From assembly GCF_013282095.1 (NCBI RefSeq), contig NZ_BLTJ01000008.1:152393-216392 (forward strand): a DNA stretch of 64,000 bases. The letters run 5' to 3'. This document shows, in pieces, positions 1-9,197 of the stretch. Each line of letters begins with the position of its first letter. Within the stretch, counting starts at the first letter, position 1. A program made the position numbers and the translations under genes. Below the pieces are notes generated by a model. It was not told the origin of the DNA, did no database searches, and saw only the letters and a program-made list of their open reading frames with translations. This stretch comes from Enterocloster alcoholdehydrogenati. Lineage in GTDB: Bacteria; Bacillota; Clostridia; Lachnospirales; Lachnospiraceae.

Positions 1-56
1 TACTGAAAAATTTCCTGGAAATTGGGAACTAGAGCAGGACAGAAAGGGGTATTTAT

Positions 57-1103
57 ATGATTCAGAACGCGATTCATCACCTGGTAGAGGGAAAGAACCT
101 GGATTTTAAAATGACAAGAAAGGTAATGGATGAGATAATGAGCGGAGAAGCCACCCAGGCTCAGATATCCTCATTTCTCACCGCTCTCCGAATAAAAGGA
201 GAAACCATCGACGAGATCACCGCCTGCGCTCAGGTGATGCGGGATAAGGCGCTGTGTCTGAGGCCGCCGTTTCCGGTTATGGACATCGTAGGCACCGGAG
301 GCGACGAGGCCGGCACCTTTAATATCTCCACTACCAGCGCCTTTGTGGCGGCTGCGGGAGGGATTCGGGTGGCAAAACACGGAAACCGCAGCGTATCCAG
401 CAAAAGCGGGGCGGCAGATGTGCTGGAGTGTCTGGGGGTGCGGCTGGATCTTACCCCAGAGCAGGCAGAGGCAGTACTGGAGCAGACCGGAATGTGCTTT
501 CTCTTTGCCCCGGCCTATCATTCCTCTATGAAATATGCAGCCCCTGTCCGCAGGGAGATCGGCATCCGCAGTATTTTTAATATTCTTGGCCCTCTTTCTA
601 ACCCTGCAAACGCTTCCATGCAGCTTTTGGGCGTGTACAGCAGAAAGCTGGTGCAGCCGCTGGCCCAGGTGCTGGCAAATCTGGGAGTAACACGCGGCAT
701 GGCAGTATGCGGGGGCGACGGCCTGGATGAAGCTACGCTCACTGGTCCAACCCATGTATGTGAGATCCGTTTTGGAGAACTGACCAGCTATGATATTACA
801 CCAAAAGAGCTTGGATTGTCCCCCTGTGCTCCTGAGGATTTAAAGGGAGGCACGCCAGAGGAGAATGCACAGATCACAAGGGATATACTTTCAGGAACGC
901 TCACCGGCCCGAAGAAAGATGTGGTAGTGCTGAATTCAGCCCTAAGTCTGTACCTGGGAACAGATCACTGTACGGTCAGAGACTGCATCAGGACGGCCAG
1001 GGAACTGATAGAATCCGGCGCGGCATTCCAAAAAATGGAAGAGTTTGCAGCGGCGTCAAGAATGGCTGCGGGAGAGGAAAAGGGAACAGATGATGCAGGA
1101 TGA
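57..1103 (+). CDS. trpD: anthranilate phosphoribosyltransferase
   Basis: This enzyme transfers phosphoribose from PRPP to anthranilate, the second step from chorismate to tryptophan, in the cytoplasm. The 348-residue length is normal for the family. The PRPP-binding GTGGDE motif is at residues 79-84, followed by the KHGNRSVSSKSGAADVLE block at about 107-124. The start follows an AGAAAGGGG ribosome-binding site. Its TGA stop lies within the beginning of trpF, so the two are translationally coupled. The window opens just upstream, so trpE/trpG are probably outside it to the left. No promoter is visible in the first 56 bases, consistent with an internal operon gene. The identification is firm. 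Confidence 0.97.
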   Translation: MIQNAIHHLVEGKNLDFKMTRKVMDEIMSGEATQAQISSFLTALRIKGETIDEITACAQVMRDKALCLRPPFPVMDIVGTGGDEAGTFNISTTSAFVAAAGGIRVAKHGNRSVSSKSGAADVLECLGVRLDLTPEQAEAVLEQTGMCFLFAPAYHSSMKYAAPVRREIGIRSIFNILGPLSNPANASMQLLGVYSRKLVQPLAQVLANLGVTRGMAVCGGDGLDEATLTGPTHVCEIRFGELTSYDITPKELGLSPCAPEDLKGGTPEENAQITRDILSGTLTGPKKDVVVLNSALSLYLGTDHCTVRDCIRTARELIESGAAFQKMEEFAAASRMAAGEEKGTDDAG

Positions 1104-1785
1104 AATGACAGGGCTTTATTGTGATGGTACAGAAAAAACGCGTAGCCTGCGGCCTTCCTGTAAAATCAAGATCTGCGGCTTGAGCCGTCCTGAAGATATC
1201 CGGGCTGCAAACCGTATTCTGCCGGACTACATTGGCTTTGTTTTTGCCGAAAGTTCCCGTCGGATTACCGTGTCTCAGGCAGTGCGGCTGAAAGCGGCTC
1301 TGGATCCGCGGATCAGAGCCGTGGGGGTTTTTGTAAATGCACCCATAAATCTGATTTTGTCCCTGGCGGCGGAGGCACATGGCGTTTCTGCCGGGCCGGT
1401 GATTGATCTGATCCAGCTTCATGGGGATGAGGATGCTTCCTACATCCGGGAGCTTAAATCCAAAACACGCCTTCCCGTCATTAAGGCGGTCCGTGTCCGC
1501 ACCTTCCGTGATATAGAATCAGCACAGTCTCTTCCCTGCGACTATCTTCTGTATGACACCTGGACTAAAGATACCTATGGCGGAAGCGGCAGCCAATTTG
1601 ACTGGAGCCTTATCCCCCCAGACACCCGGCCCTTTTTCCTGGCCGGAGGAATCACCCTCCAGACCATTCCCCGCGCCGTTTCCTCCGGCGCCTGCTGCAT
1701 CGACATCAGCAGCGCCGTGGAGACGGAGGGGAGAAAGGATGAGAGGAAGATGAGGGAGGCAGTCGGGACAGTGAGAGAGCAATAA
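1090..1785 (+). CDS. trpF: phosphoribosylanthranilate isomerase
   Basis: TrpF performs the Amadori rearrangement of N-(5'-phosphoribosyl)anthranilate in tryptophan synthesis. The family signature KICGLSRPED follows a short N-terminal extension. FVFAESSRRI and the C-terminal phosphate-binding FFLAGGIT are also visible, all typical of this TIM-barrel enzyme. The reading frame is open further upstream (to 1045), but I prefer the ATG at 1090 (or 1093) because a GGGAGAGGAAAAGGG Shine-Dalgarno stretch precedes it. That choice gives a 14-base overlap with trpD. The following 150 bases contain no further trp gene, so trpB/trpA are not directly downstream. Confidence 0.95.
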   Translation: MMQDEMTGLYCDGTEKTRSLRPSCKIKICGLSRPEDIRAANRILPDYIGFVFAESSRRITVSQAVRLKAALDPRIRAVGVFVNAPINLILSLAAEAHGVSAGPVIDLIQLHGDEDASYIRELKSKTRLPVIKAVRVRTFRDIESAQSLPCDYLLYDTWTKDTYGGSGSQFDWSLIPPDTRPFFLAGGITLQTIPRAVSSGACCIDISSAVETEGRKDERKMREAVGTVREQ

Positions 1786-1937
1786 GATCTTTTATTAAAA
1801 ATCTTTTATTATAAAATGAACCAATCTCCCCTTAAATGCCTCTATATAACAGGTGCACCAAAATACAGCAATGAATCAGCTCTGTATTGCCGCGGCGATA
1901 TATTGGATGCAGGACTGAGCAATAAGGAGGAACAGCC

Positions 1938-2504
1938 ATGGAGGAACAGTGGGCCGCAGGTCTGGCGCGCAGGATGATATCGGGGGACCGGGATGCCTTT
2001 GATGAGCTGATGAAACAGTTTTACCCGGGACTTTTGCGGGCGGCTTATCTCATAGCGGGAAATCGGGCGGACAGTGAAGATATCGTTCAGGAGACCTTTG
2101 CTGCCTGCTGGGCCGGACGTATGAGGATCCGGGATCCTGAGCATATCGGAAAATGGCTCTACAAGACCATGACCAGAGAAGCATGGCGGACGGGCAGACG
2201 GGGCAGGAGAGAGCAGCCCGTGGAGGAAGTGTTTTCAGAGGATACGCCCTCTGGGTACTCGGTTCTGGACGAAGTGGTAAGCGCTTCCGGAAAACAGGAG
2301 CTTTTAAAGGCCATCGCCGCCCTTCCGGTAAAGCAGCGCACGGTACTGGTGCTTTACTATTACAACGATATGTCCGCAAAGGAAATCGCGTCCGTTATGG
2401 GCTGTCTTGAAGGAACGGTAAAATCCCGGCTGTTTACAGCCAGGAAGAATCTGAAAACAGCGCTGATGGCCAGGGATGCCATGGGAGAGGAGGCACTTTT
2501 ATGA
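1938..2504 (+). CDS. ECF-type RNA polymerase sigma factor
   Basis: A 188-residue group IV sigma-70 factor. Region 2 lies at about residues 20-90, with the DSEDIVQETF helix typical of ECF sigma2. Region 4 lies at about 120-175, with a helix-turn-helix around MSAKEIASVMGCLEGTVKSR. The long sigma-70 region 1 and region 3 are absent. An AAGGAGGA site precedes the ATG. The stop overlaps the start of the next gene in an ATGA, the classic arrangement for a sigma factor co-translated with its membrane regulator. The regulon and signal cannot be read from the sequence. Confidence 0.93.
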   Translation: MEEQWAAGLARRMISGDRDAFDELMKQFYPGLLRAAYLIAGNRADSEDIVQETFAACWAGRMRIRDPEHIGKWLYKTMTREAWRTGRRGRREQPVEEVFSEDTPSGYSVLDEVVSASGKQELLKAIAALPVKQRTVLVLYYYNDMSAKEIASVMGCLEGTVKSRLFTARKNLKTALMARDAMGEEALL

Positions 2505-3301
2505 GGCAGCTTACAGACAGAGAAAACGAGATACTGGAGCGCACCTTGAGGGAAACGCTCAAAGAGCGGGCCAATGCCTTAAAGACCGGGCCTGAGGACG
2601 CAGAGCGTATGTGCAGAGCAGTAAATCAGAGGATAGAGGAGGAAGGTTCTATGAGGAGAAGATGGAATATAAGCAAAACAGCAGCAGTAACGGCAGCCAT
2701 CTGTATCATTGGCGCCATGACAGCAGTAGCGGCGGGAAAGGCAACCATGTCTTATTCATTTTCCAGCCATGATGATGAATTTACCCAGTACAGCCAGCTG
2801 ACAGCGGCGGAAAATGAGATAGGCTTTGACGTAAAGGCGCCGGAAACATTTTCAAACGGCTACCGCTTTGTGAGCGGCGTTCCCGTTTACAGCCAGGGAC
2901 AGGACGAGTCTGGAAATGTAGTGCAGGAGCAGCAGGATCTGTCCCTTACTTATTCAAAGGAAGGACAGAAAGACCTGTATCTGGACGTATCTAAGAGCCC
3001 TCTGATGGATAAGGAGAGCGCCTGGGATCAGACCGAGGAGCACGGCGGCATCACCCTTGGCTACAGCAGCAATCATTACCGCATGGTTCCCCCGGACTAT
3101 GAGATGACGGCTGAGGAGATCGCTAAGTCGGAAGCGGGAGACCTGATGATTGCCTACGGTTCAGATAAGATCACAGACCAGACCCTTCAGAGTCTTTCCT
3201 GGGAGGACAACGGACATTTATATACCCTGTTTGGCTTTGATACGGGACTGTCCCCGGAGGACTTTTATCAGATGGCCGGGGAGATCATTGATGGGAAATA
3301 A
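2501..3301 (+). CDS. membrane-anchored anti-sigma-like protein
   Basis: A 266-residue single-pass protein that overlaps the ECF sigma gene by four bases (ATGA). The first ~55 residues are charged and predicted cytoplasmic, suited to binding the sigma factor. One hydrophobic helix spans about residues 60-79, and ~185 mostly polar residues follow that would be extracytoplasmic. The outer part resembles DUF4367/DUF4179-type sensor domains of Firmicute anti-sigma proteins. That is a resemblance in layout, not a confirmed family assignment. The role as partner of the upstream sigma factor is inferred from the coupling and topology. No CXXC or HXXXCXXC zinc anti-sigma motif is present. Confidence 0.75.
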   Translation: MRQLTDRENEILERTLRETLKERANALKTGPEDAERMCRAVNQRIEEEGSMRRRWNISKTAAVTAAICIIGAMTAVAAGKATMSYSFSSHDDEFTQYSQLTAAENEIGFDVKAPETFSNGYRFVSGVPVYSQGQDESGNVVQEQQDLSLTYSKEGQKDLYLDVSKSPLMDKESAWDQTEEHGGITLGYSSNHYRMVPPDYEMTAEEIAKSEAGDLMIAYGSDKITDQTLQSLSWEDNGHLYTLFGFDTGLSPEDFYQMAGEIIDGK

Positions 3302-4022
3302 CCCTGGTGCAGGCATCTACAAAGGCTGTGAATAATCCCATGGCAGCAGGATCTTTTTGCCAGAGATATTCCGGATGCCACTGGACGCCTAAAAAGAAGG
3401 GATAATCCGGTTTCTCAAGAGCCTCAATGATCCCGTCAGAGGCCCAGCCTGTGGCAGTCAGTCCCGGAGCCGGCTGGCGGACGGCCTGATGGTGGCAGCT
3501 GTTTACGCCGATGCGTTCCAGCCCGCCGCAGGCCTTTGCCAAAAGGCTTCCCTTTTTCACCTTTACATGGTGAGAGGGTGTGGTATAGTAAAAGGGCTGC
3601 TGGTGGGCCACAGGAAAATCCTGTTCCCTCTGGCTGGGAATATCCTGGTAAATCGTTCCCCCTAAAGCTACATTTAAAAGCTGGATTCCCCGGCAGATGC
3701 CAAATACAGGCCGTTTAAGCTCCATGGCCGCATGGAGCAGCCGGATTTCCATGGAATCCCTGGCCGGGGATACATTTTTGCAGGCGGGATGTGTCTCTTC
3801 CCCCAATAAAAAGGGGTGCAGATCCGGGCCGCCGGAAAAAAGAAAGCCGCTGCACATGGCCGCCAGCTGTCTCCAGTCCTCATCCGTACCCTCCAGGGGA
3901 AGCAGGATGGAAAGTCCTCCTGCCGCGGCAATGGCCCGCGGATAACCAGGGCGCAGGCTGGTATCGTTATTTTCTGTATTGTGAGACGGCGTGATGCCAA
4001 TGATGGGTTTCTGAGAGATCAT
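3285..4022 (-). CDS. peptidase C26 / gamma-glutamyl-GABA hydrolase-like
   Basis: A class-I glutamine-amidotransferase-fold hydrolase of the PuuD/gamma-glutamyl-gamma-aminobutyrate hydrolase type, likely cleaving gamma-glutamyl amides in the cytoplasm. The nucleophile elbow FGICRGIQLLN carries the catalytic Cys at about residue 110. The His-Glu pair is visible in WHPEYL near the C-terminus, and GGPDLHP is typical of the family. I place the start at the ATG at 4022 rather than 4031, because the AAAGGA ribosome-binding site ends almost on top of the upstream ATG. Its 3' end overlaps the last 17 bases of the convergent anti-sigma gene. The physiological substrate is unknown. Confidence 0.88.
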   Translation of the reverse strand: MISQKPIIGITPSHNTENNDTSLRPGYPRAIAAAGGLSILLPLEGTDEDWRQLAAMCSGFLFSGGPDLHPFLLGEETHPACKNVSPARDSMEIRLLHAAMELKRPVFGICRGIQLLNVALGGTIYQDIPSQREQDFPVAHQQPFYYTTPSHHVKVKKGSLLAKACGGLERIGVNSCHHQAVRQPAPGLTATGWASDGIIEALEKPDYPFFLGVQWHPEYLWQKDPAAMGLFTAFVDACTRVISHQ

Positions 4023-4134
4023 GTACAACATCCTTTCAGGGACTTTTATTTATGTGGAAGGCCTTGATCTATTCTATGCGGGTCACGGGCCGGATGAGTA
4101 TATGTAACGATTCAGGCATATGTCAATTCAATAT

Positions 4135-4186
4135 AAAAAAGACCACTGTTTCCTCCGCCGTACAGCGGGTTTGCAGTGGTCTTTTT
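4135..4186 (-). terminator. intrinsic terminator (likely bidirectional)
   Basis: Stem AAGACCACTG (4139-4148) pairs with CAGTGGTCTT (4174-4183). A-rich sequence precedes it and TTTTT follows, so it can stop transcription both ways. It sits just past the ferredoxin stop codon. Confidence 0.85.
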
Positions 4187-4198
4187 ATGTAGCTTCAA

Positions 4199-4366
4199 TT
4201 AAGCCTCGATAGCGCCTGTAGGACAAGCAGCTGCGCAGGTTCCGCAGTCGATGCAAGCGTCAGCGTCGATTACATACTTGCCGTCTCCCTCAGAGATTGC
4301 ATTTACTGGACATTCGCCAGCACAGCTTCCGCAGCTTACGCAAGCGTCAGTAATTACGTGTGCCAT
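4199..4366 (-). CDS. 2[4Fe-4S] ferredoxin
   Basis: A 55-residue clostridial-type ferredoxin, a soluble low-potential electron carrier for pyruvate:ferredoxin oxidoreductase, hydrogenase and similar enzymes. Two CXXCXXCXXXCP cluster motifs are complete: CVSCGSCAGECP at residues 9-20 and CIDCGTCAAACP at about 38-49. The length equals that of the clostridial family. Its upstream side has a GGAGGT ribosome-binding site and its 3' end runs into the terminator at 4135-4186, so it is probably monocistronic. Several ferredoxin-dependent functions in the window, such as the hydrogenase maturases, fit an organism that needs it. Confidence 0.96.
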   Translation of the reverse strand: MAHVITDACVSCGSCAGECPVNAISEGDGKYVIDADACIDCGTCAAACPTGAIEA

Positions 4367-4564
4367 GATCAAAGTACCTCCTTTATTATTGTATACATTG
4401 TCTTTATATTCTATACTAAAATCCCTAATTATTCAAGAGGAAAATCGTTCCTTAACAGAATACTGATGTATAAATTCAAGAGCAAGGTTCATTGACATTC
4501 CTGCATATACCGCCTACAATGAAGCCAGACACAAAGCAAAAGGGAATTTTGGGGAGGCGTAAGG

Positions 4565-5794
4565 ATGAAACTGGAGCTGCTGGAATGCTTAAGGCTGGTG
4601 ACAGACAGCTATAACGTGGATGTTAGAATCTGCTCTCTGGGGGAGCAGAAACAGGAGCAGGGGGAAAACGATCCCGCCGGCTCCCGGTTTTTAAGCCAGG
4701 GACTTAAGAAACTGAGCCGGGATAAGGAGGGCGGCGTCCTCTATGTGATCTGCGATTCCTTTGATGAGGAATACTGTATGTTCCGCCTGCCAAAAGACCA
4801 GGCTGCCGTCATCGGGCCCTACCGCCAGAAAAAGCTGGAGTGGCATCATCTGAGCGAAGCCATGAGAAAACGGAGCATCCCGGCATCCGTGTTAGAGGAA
4901 CTGGAAACCTGGTACAACTCCATGCCCGTGATCCGGGATTATGAAGCCTGGATGAACCTGATTTCATCCATCTGCCGTACCTTCCACAATACCGAAAAGA
5001 CAACGGTTCATTTCATAGAATCCGAGCTGGAAACATGGGAGGACAGCAAATGGACCAAAGAACAGCAGGAGGAAGAGGCTGTTTCCATGAAGCTGATCGA
5101 AGAACGGTATAAGAGGGAGCGAGATCTGATGAATGCCATTTCTACAGGAAATATAGAAGAAGGCTTTCGTGCTCTTTCCGGTCTTGGGCGGTATAAGATT
5201 TCCAGAAGATACATGGATGTATACAGAGACCACAGAAACCTGCTGATTACGCTAAACACCATCTGCCGCAAGGCTGCCGAGTTCGGCGGCGTCCATCCCG
5301 TTCACATTGACCGTCTTTCTGCCAAGTTTGCAAAGCTGATCGAGACTGTATATACGGCGGAGGATGCAGCCAGAATACGCAGCAGCATGGTAAGAAAATA
5401 CTCCCTGCTGGTGAACAACTATTCTTTAAAGGGCTATGCGCCCGTGATCCAGAAGGTGATAAATTATATCGATCTTAACCTGTCCGGAGATCTGTCATTG
5501 AAGAGCATTTCAGAGAAATTTTCCGTCAGCTCCGGCTATCTTTCAGAGCTTTTCCGCAAGGAGGTGAATTCCACCCTTACTTCTTATGTAAATCAGAAAC
5601 GGATCCGCCGCGCCATATGGTATCTTAACAGCACCCAGATGCAGATCCAGCAGATCGCCGAGGAGGTAGGGATCGGAGATGTGGCCTACTTTATCAGGAT
5701 TTTTAAGAAAAGCACAGGAAAAACGCCCAGGGAATACAGAAATATGCTTCACAAAAAAGAGGCCGAGAATTATAAAAATAAGGAAATTCAATAG
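4565..5794 (+). CDS. AraC-family transcriptional regulator
   Basis: A 409-residue regulator. The C-terminal ~100 residues (about 300-400) form the double helix-turn-helix of the AraC/XylS family, with DLSLKSISEKFSVSSGYLSELFRKEV and the second helix pair ending in ARIF-like IRIFKKSTGKTPREYR. The N-terminal ~290 residues are a long sensor region with a predicted coiled stretch around 165-185 and no obvious receiver domain. The start has a GGGGAGGCG ribosome-binding site. It stands immediately upstream of, and on the same strand as, the sugar oxidoreductase/isomerase run that starts at 5977. It is therefore the natural candidate regulator of that cluster, which is an inference from position. Confidence 0.9.
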   Translation: MKLELLECLRLVTDSYNVDVRICSLGEQKQEQGENDPAGSRFLSQGLKKLSRDKEGGVLYVICDSFDEEYCMFRLPKDQAAVIGPYRQKKLEWHHLSEAMRKRSIPASVLEELETWYNSMPVIRDYEAWMNLISSICRTFHNTEKTTVHFIESELETWEDSKWTKEQQEEEAVSMKLIEERYKRERDLMNAISTGNIEEGFRALSGLGRYKISRRYMDVYRDHRNLLITLNTICRKAAEFGGVHPVHIDRLSAKFAKLIETVYTAEDAARIRSSMVRKYSLLVNNYSLKGYAPVIQKVINYIDLNLSGDLSLKSISEKFSVSSGYLSELFRKEVNSTLTSYVNQKRIRRAIWYLNSTQMQIQQIAEEVGIGDVAYFIRIFKKSTGKTPREYRNMLHKKEAENYKNKEIQ

Positions 5795-5976
5795 ACAAAA
5801 ATTCCTGACTGACCCTTGTTTTTTACTATTTTTACCGTAAAAAATCCTAATTGTTTCGGATTATATGTGATAAGCTATGTGCATAGTGAAACAAAATATG
5901 TATCTGCTGGATAAGTGTCAGCAGATAAGAGAACGGACAGCAGCACAGATCCAAACATATACAGGAGGAATGAACC

Positions 5977-6873
5977 ATGGGTAAGATTTTTATTTCCGGT
6001 TTCGCAGACGAGATCAGCCCTGATTTTGACGAACAGCTCCGTGTCGTCACGGAACTGGGCATGAAGTACATATCCCTGCGGACTGCAGACAAAAAGGGAA
6101 TTGCCGACTATACAGCAGAGGAGGTCAGCGAAAAGCTTCTTCCAAGGCTGGAAAAAGCAGGAGTGAAGGTGTCCTCCCTGGGCTCTCCGATTGGAAAGAT
6201 CCAGATTGATGACGAAGAGGCATTTGAGACGCAGCTTGGCCAGTTAGAAGAACTGTGCCGGATCTGCAGGGTATTAGACTGCCGCTACATCCGTATGTTC
6301 AGCTTCTATATGCCGGAAGGCTCTGATCCCGACAGCTATCGTGAGACTGTAATCGAAAAGCTGAAAAAGTTCGATGCCATTGCCGCTTCACACGGCGTTG
6401 TGCTGATCCATGAAAATGAAAAAGATATCTACGGAGATACCGGAGCGCGCTGCAGGATTATTTTAGACACCCTGGGAAGCCCTCATTTTAAAGCGGCATT
6501 CGACTTTGCGAACTTTGTACAGTGCGGCGAGGATCCTGAAGTCTGCTGGGAGCTGCTTCACGACCATGTGGCCTATATCCACATCAAAGACGCCGTATCC
6601 TCCAATCGGGAAAACGTAGTCTGCGGCACAGGAGAAGGAAAGATCCGCTTTCTGTTAGACCGGGCTGTTAACAGAGAAAATTATGAGGGATTCCTTACAT
6701 TAGAGCCTCATCTGGTAATTTTTGACGCGCTCCAGTCCTTAGAGACGGAGTCTACAGAGAACATCATCCGGGAAAATAAGGCAAAAGACGGAGCTGAAGG
6801 CTACGCCATGCAGTATCGTGCGCTCACCAAAATCCTGGATGAGATCGGAGTATCGTACAAAACGGAAGCATAA
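5977..6873 (+). CDS. sugar phosphate isomerase/epimerase-family TIM-barrel protein
   Basis: A 298-residue AP-endonuclease-2/xylose-isomerase-like TIM barrel. The four metal ligands typical of the fold can be placed at Glu146 (in HENEKD), Asp176 (in AFDFANF), His202 (in YIHIKD) and Glu243 (in TLEPH). Proteins of this family isomerise, epimerise or dehydrate sugars and cyclitols, and some cleave 3-keto-glycosides. An AGGAGGAA site precedes the ATG. It is the first of four consecutive genes with Gfo/Idh/MocA oxidoreductases, which suggests action on an oxidised sugar intermediate. The exact substrate is not readable. The 182 bases upstream hold the presumed cluster promoter. Confidence 0.85.
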   Translation: MGKIFISGFADEISPDFDEQLRVVTELGMKYISLRTADKKGIADYTAEEVSEKLLPRLEKAGVKVSSLGSPIGKIQIDDEEAFETQLGQLEELCRICRVLDCRYIRMFSFYMPEGSDPDSYRETVIEKLKKFDAIAASHGVVLIHENEKDIYGDTGARCRIILDTLGSPHFKAAFDFANFVQCGEDPEVCWELLHDHVAYIHIKDAVSSNRENVVCGTGEGKIRFLLDRAVNRENYEGFLTLEPHLVIFDALQSLETESTENIIRENKAKDGAEGYAMQYRALTKILDEIGVSYKTEA

Positions 6874-6909
6874 ACATATCATTCATTCAGCGAAAGGAGA
6901 AATAGAAAC

Positions 6910-8103
6910 ATGGATAAGATCAGATACGGCTTAATCGGAATCGGCGCACAGGGCGGTGCTTACGCAGGATTTTTAACAGGGAAGGGAGGATTCCCAGGTA
7001 TGCCGGCGCCAGAGTGCCCGCCCCACTGCGCATTAGGCGCGCTTTGCGATATCGATCCTGCAAAGGAGGCTATGTGCAGAGAGAAGTATCCGGAGATTCC
7101 ATTTTTTACAGACTGGAAGGAAATGGTAGAATCAGGCACTGTTGACGCTGTGATCACCACAGTTCCCCACTACCTCCATACAGAGATTGCCATTTACTGC
7201 CTGGAGCACGGTATGAACGTGCTGGTAGAAAAGCCGGCAGGCGTATATGCAAAGGATGTTCACCGCATGAATGACTGCGCGGCAGCTCATCCTGACGTAG
7301 CCTTCGGCATTATGTTCAATCAGCGTACCAATGTACTTTATCAGAAGATCAGAGAACTGATTGCTTCCGGTGAACTGGGACAGATCCGCCGTTCCAACTG
7401 GATCATCAATTCCTGGTGGAGACCGGACAGCTATTACCGCCAGAGTGACTGGAGAGCTACCTGGGGCGGTGAAGGAGGAGGCGTTTTAGTTAATCAGGCG
7501 CCGCACCAGCTGGATCTCTGGCAGTGGATCTGCGGCGTTCCAAGCAAGGTATATGCAAAGTGCCTTTACGGCTGCCACAGAGAGATCGTGGTGGAAAATG
7601 ACGTTACTGTTGTGACGGAATATCCAAACGGCGCTACAGGAAGCTTTATTACCTGTACCCATGATCCCATCGGAACCGACCGCCTTGAGATCGACTTAGA
7701 GGGTGGAAAGATCGTAGTGGAGGGCAGCAAGACAGCTACCGTTTACCGCTTAAACAAGAATGAAGATGAGTTAAACGCCACCATGTCCATGATGGAGCTT
7801 GCAAAGATTACATCCGGAAATTCCGCTGGCGGCGAAGGCTTATATACCACAGAGACTTTTGAAAATACAGATGGATGGGGCGTACAGCATACCACTGTTA
7901 TGGAGAATTTTGCCTGCCATATCCTGGAGGGAACCCCTCTGCTGGCTCCCGGATCTGACGGCATCAACGGCGTAAGACTGGCAAATGCAATCCTTCTGTC
8001 CGACTGGCTGGGCAGGGAAGTAGATATGCCTGTAGATGAGGATGTATATCTGTCAGAGCTAAACAAGAAGATTGCAGAAGAAGGCAAATTCCCCACAAGA
8101 TAG
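6910..8103 (+). CDS. Gfo/Idh/MocA-family oxidoreductase
   Basis: A 397-residue NAD(P)-dependent dehydrogenase. The Rossmann motif GIGAQG is at about residues 10-15. The family EKP motif is at 107-109 (VLVEKPAG), and the conserved His of the catalytic helix is at 199 (NQAPHQLD). It is slightly longer than typical inositol-type dehydrogenases, with an insertion rich in Pro/Cys at about 28-42. Thirty-six bases separate it from the upstream TIM-barrel gene, and its own AAAGGAG site is present. Such enzymes oxidise a sugar or glycoside hydroxyl, often at C3. The pairing with isomerase/epimerase-fold neighbours supports a sugar-oxidation pathway, but the substrate remains unknown. Confidence 0.9.
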   Translation: MDKIRYGLIGIGAQGGAYAGFLTGKGGFPGMPAPECPPHCALGALCDIDPAKEAMCREKYPEIPFFTDWKEMVESGTVDAVITTVPHYLHTEIAIYCLEHGMNVLVEKPAGVYAKDVHRMNDCAAAHPDVAFGIMFNQRTNVLYQKIRELIASGELGQIRRSNWIINSWWRPDSYYRQSDWRATWGGEGGGVLVNQAPHQLDLWQWICGVPSKVYAKCLYGCHREIVVENDVTVVTEYPNGATGSFITCTHDPIGTDRLEIDLEGGKIVVEGSKTATVYRLNKNEDELNATMSMMELAKITSGNSAGGEGLYTTETFENTDGWGVQHTTVMENFACHILEGTPLLAPGSDGINGVRLANAILLSDWLGREVDMPVDEDVYLSELNKKIAEEGKFPTR

Positions 8104-8180
8104 GAGCGCTCAGGGAAACCGGATACCGGGGGATCAGCAAAAAATGCCGGGATTACAGAAAAGGAGATGGAGAAAGACAG

Positions 8181-9182
8181 ATGAAACGGGCAGCGATCAT
8201 CGGAATGGGAGATATTTACCCCATCCATATGGCAGCGATCCAGGCAGATCCGCAGATCATACTCTGCGCCGTCTGCGACAGTGACGAAGCAAAGGAAGCT
8301 CAGGCTCCTCAGGGAGTGCCATTTTACAGGGACTATAAGGAGATGATCCGGGCGGAGAAACCGGACTGTGTTCATATATGTCTTCCCCATTACCTGCATT
8401 ACCCGGTAGCGAAAGAAGCGGCGGGCATGGGTGTCCACGTATTCTGCGAAAAGCCCATGGCAGTCAGCACAGCCGAGGCGGAGGCATTTTCCAGACTGGA
8501 AATGGACTACCCAAAGCTCCAGATCGGAATCTGCCTCCAGAACCGGAGAAATGAAACGGTAGAGCTGTTAAAAACATTCATAGACAGCAAGGAATATGGA
8601 TCTGTTACCGGTATCCGGGGAAATGTGCCGTGGTACAGGCCGAAGGAGTATTATGACTGTAAGCCCTGGAGAGGCCGATGGGAGACCGCAGGAAGCGGCT
8701 GTATGATGAACCAGGCCATACACACGTTGGATCTGCTCTCCTATCTGGGAGGAAAGATCAGGGGTGTCAGGGCCACTGTCAGTCAGATTTTAGATTATGG
8801 TATTGAGGTGGAGGATACAGTCAGTGCCAGTCTGGATTATGAAAATGGAGCCAGGGGACTTTTTATGGCCACCAACGCCAATTTTAAAAATGAACCGGTG
8901 CAGATCGTAGTTCAGATGGAGAAGGGCGAGTTCCGTATTTATGACAATATTTTATATCAGGTTATGGAGGATGGAACGGTCAAAAAGCTGGCGGAGGATC
9001 GGAAAATGCCTGGAACCAAGTTTTATTACGGCGCCAGCCATCAGAAGCTGATCAGTGAGTTTTATCACTCTCTGGAAACAGGAGAACGCAGCTATGTAAG
9101 CGCAAAGGACGGGGAGATGAGCATCCGTCTGATCTGCGGGATCCTGAGAGCAGGAGAGACAGGAGCCTATATTTCGTTATAA
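8181..9182 (+). CDS. Gfo/Idh/MocA-family oxidoreductase
   Basis: A second NAD(P)-dependent dehydrogenase, 333 residues. The Rossmann turn is GMGDIYP at about 8-14, a variant of GXGXXG. EKP is at 90-92 (VFCEKPMAV), and the catalytic-helix His lies in NQAIHTLD. It is clearly a different subfamily from the preceding oxidoreductase, being shorter and with low visible similarity outside the motifs. The two probably act on different intermediates, or one oxidises and the other re-reduces. A GGAGATGGAG site precedes the start. It is followed 15 bases later by the last gene of the run. Confidence 0.89.
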   Translation: MKRAAIIGMGDIYPIHMAAIQADPQIILCAVCDSDEAKEAQAPQGVPFYRDYKEMIRAEKPDCVHICLPHYLHYPVAKEAAGMGVHVFCEKPMAVSTAEAEAFSRLEMDYPKLQIGICLQNRRNETVELLKTFIDSKEYGSVTGIRGNVPWYRPKEYYDCKPWRGRWETAGSGCMMNQAIHTLDLLSYLGGKIRGVRATVSQILDYGIEVEDTVSASLDYENGARGLFMATNANFKNEPVQIVVQMEKGEFRIYDNILYQVMEDGTVKKLAEDRKMPGTKFYYGASHQKLISEFYHSLETGERSYVSAKDGEMSIRLICGILRAGETGAYISL

Positions 9183-9197
9183 AGGAGAGCTAAAGAC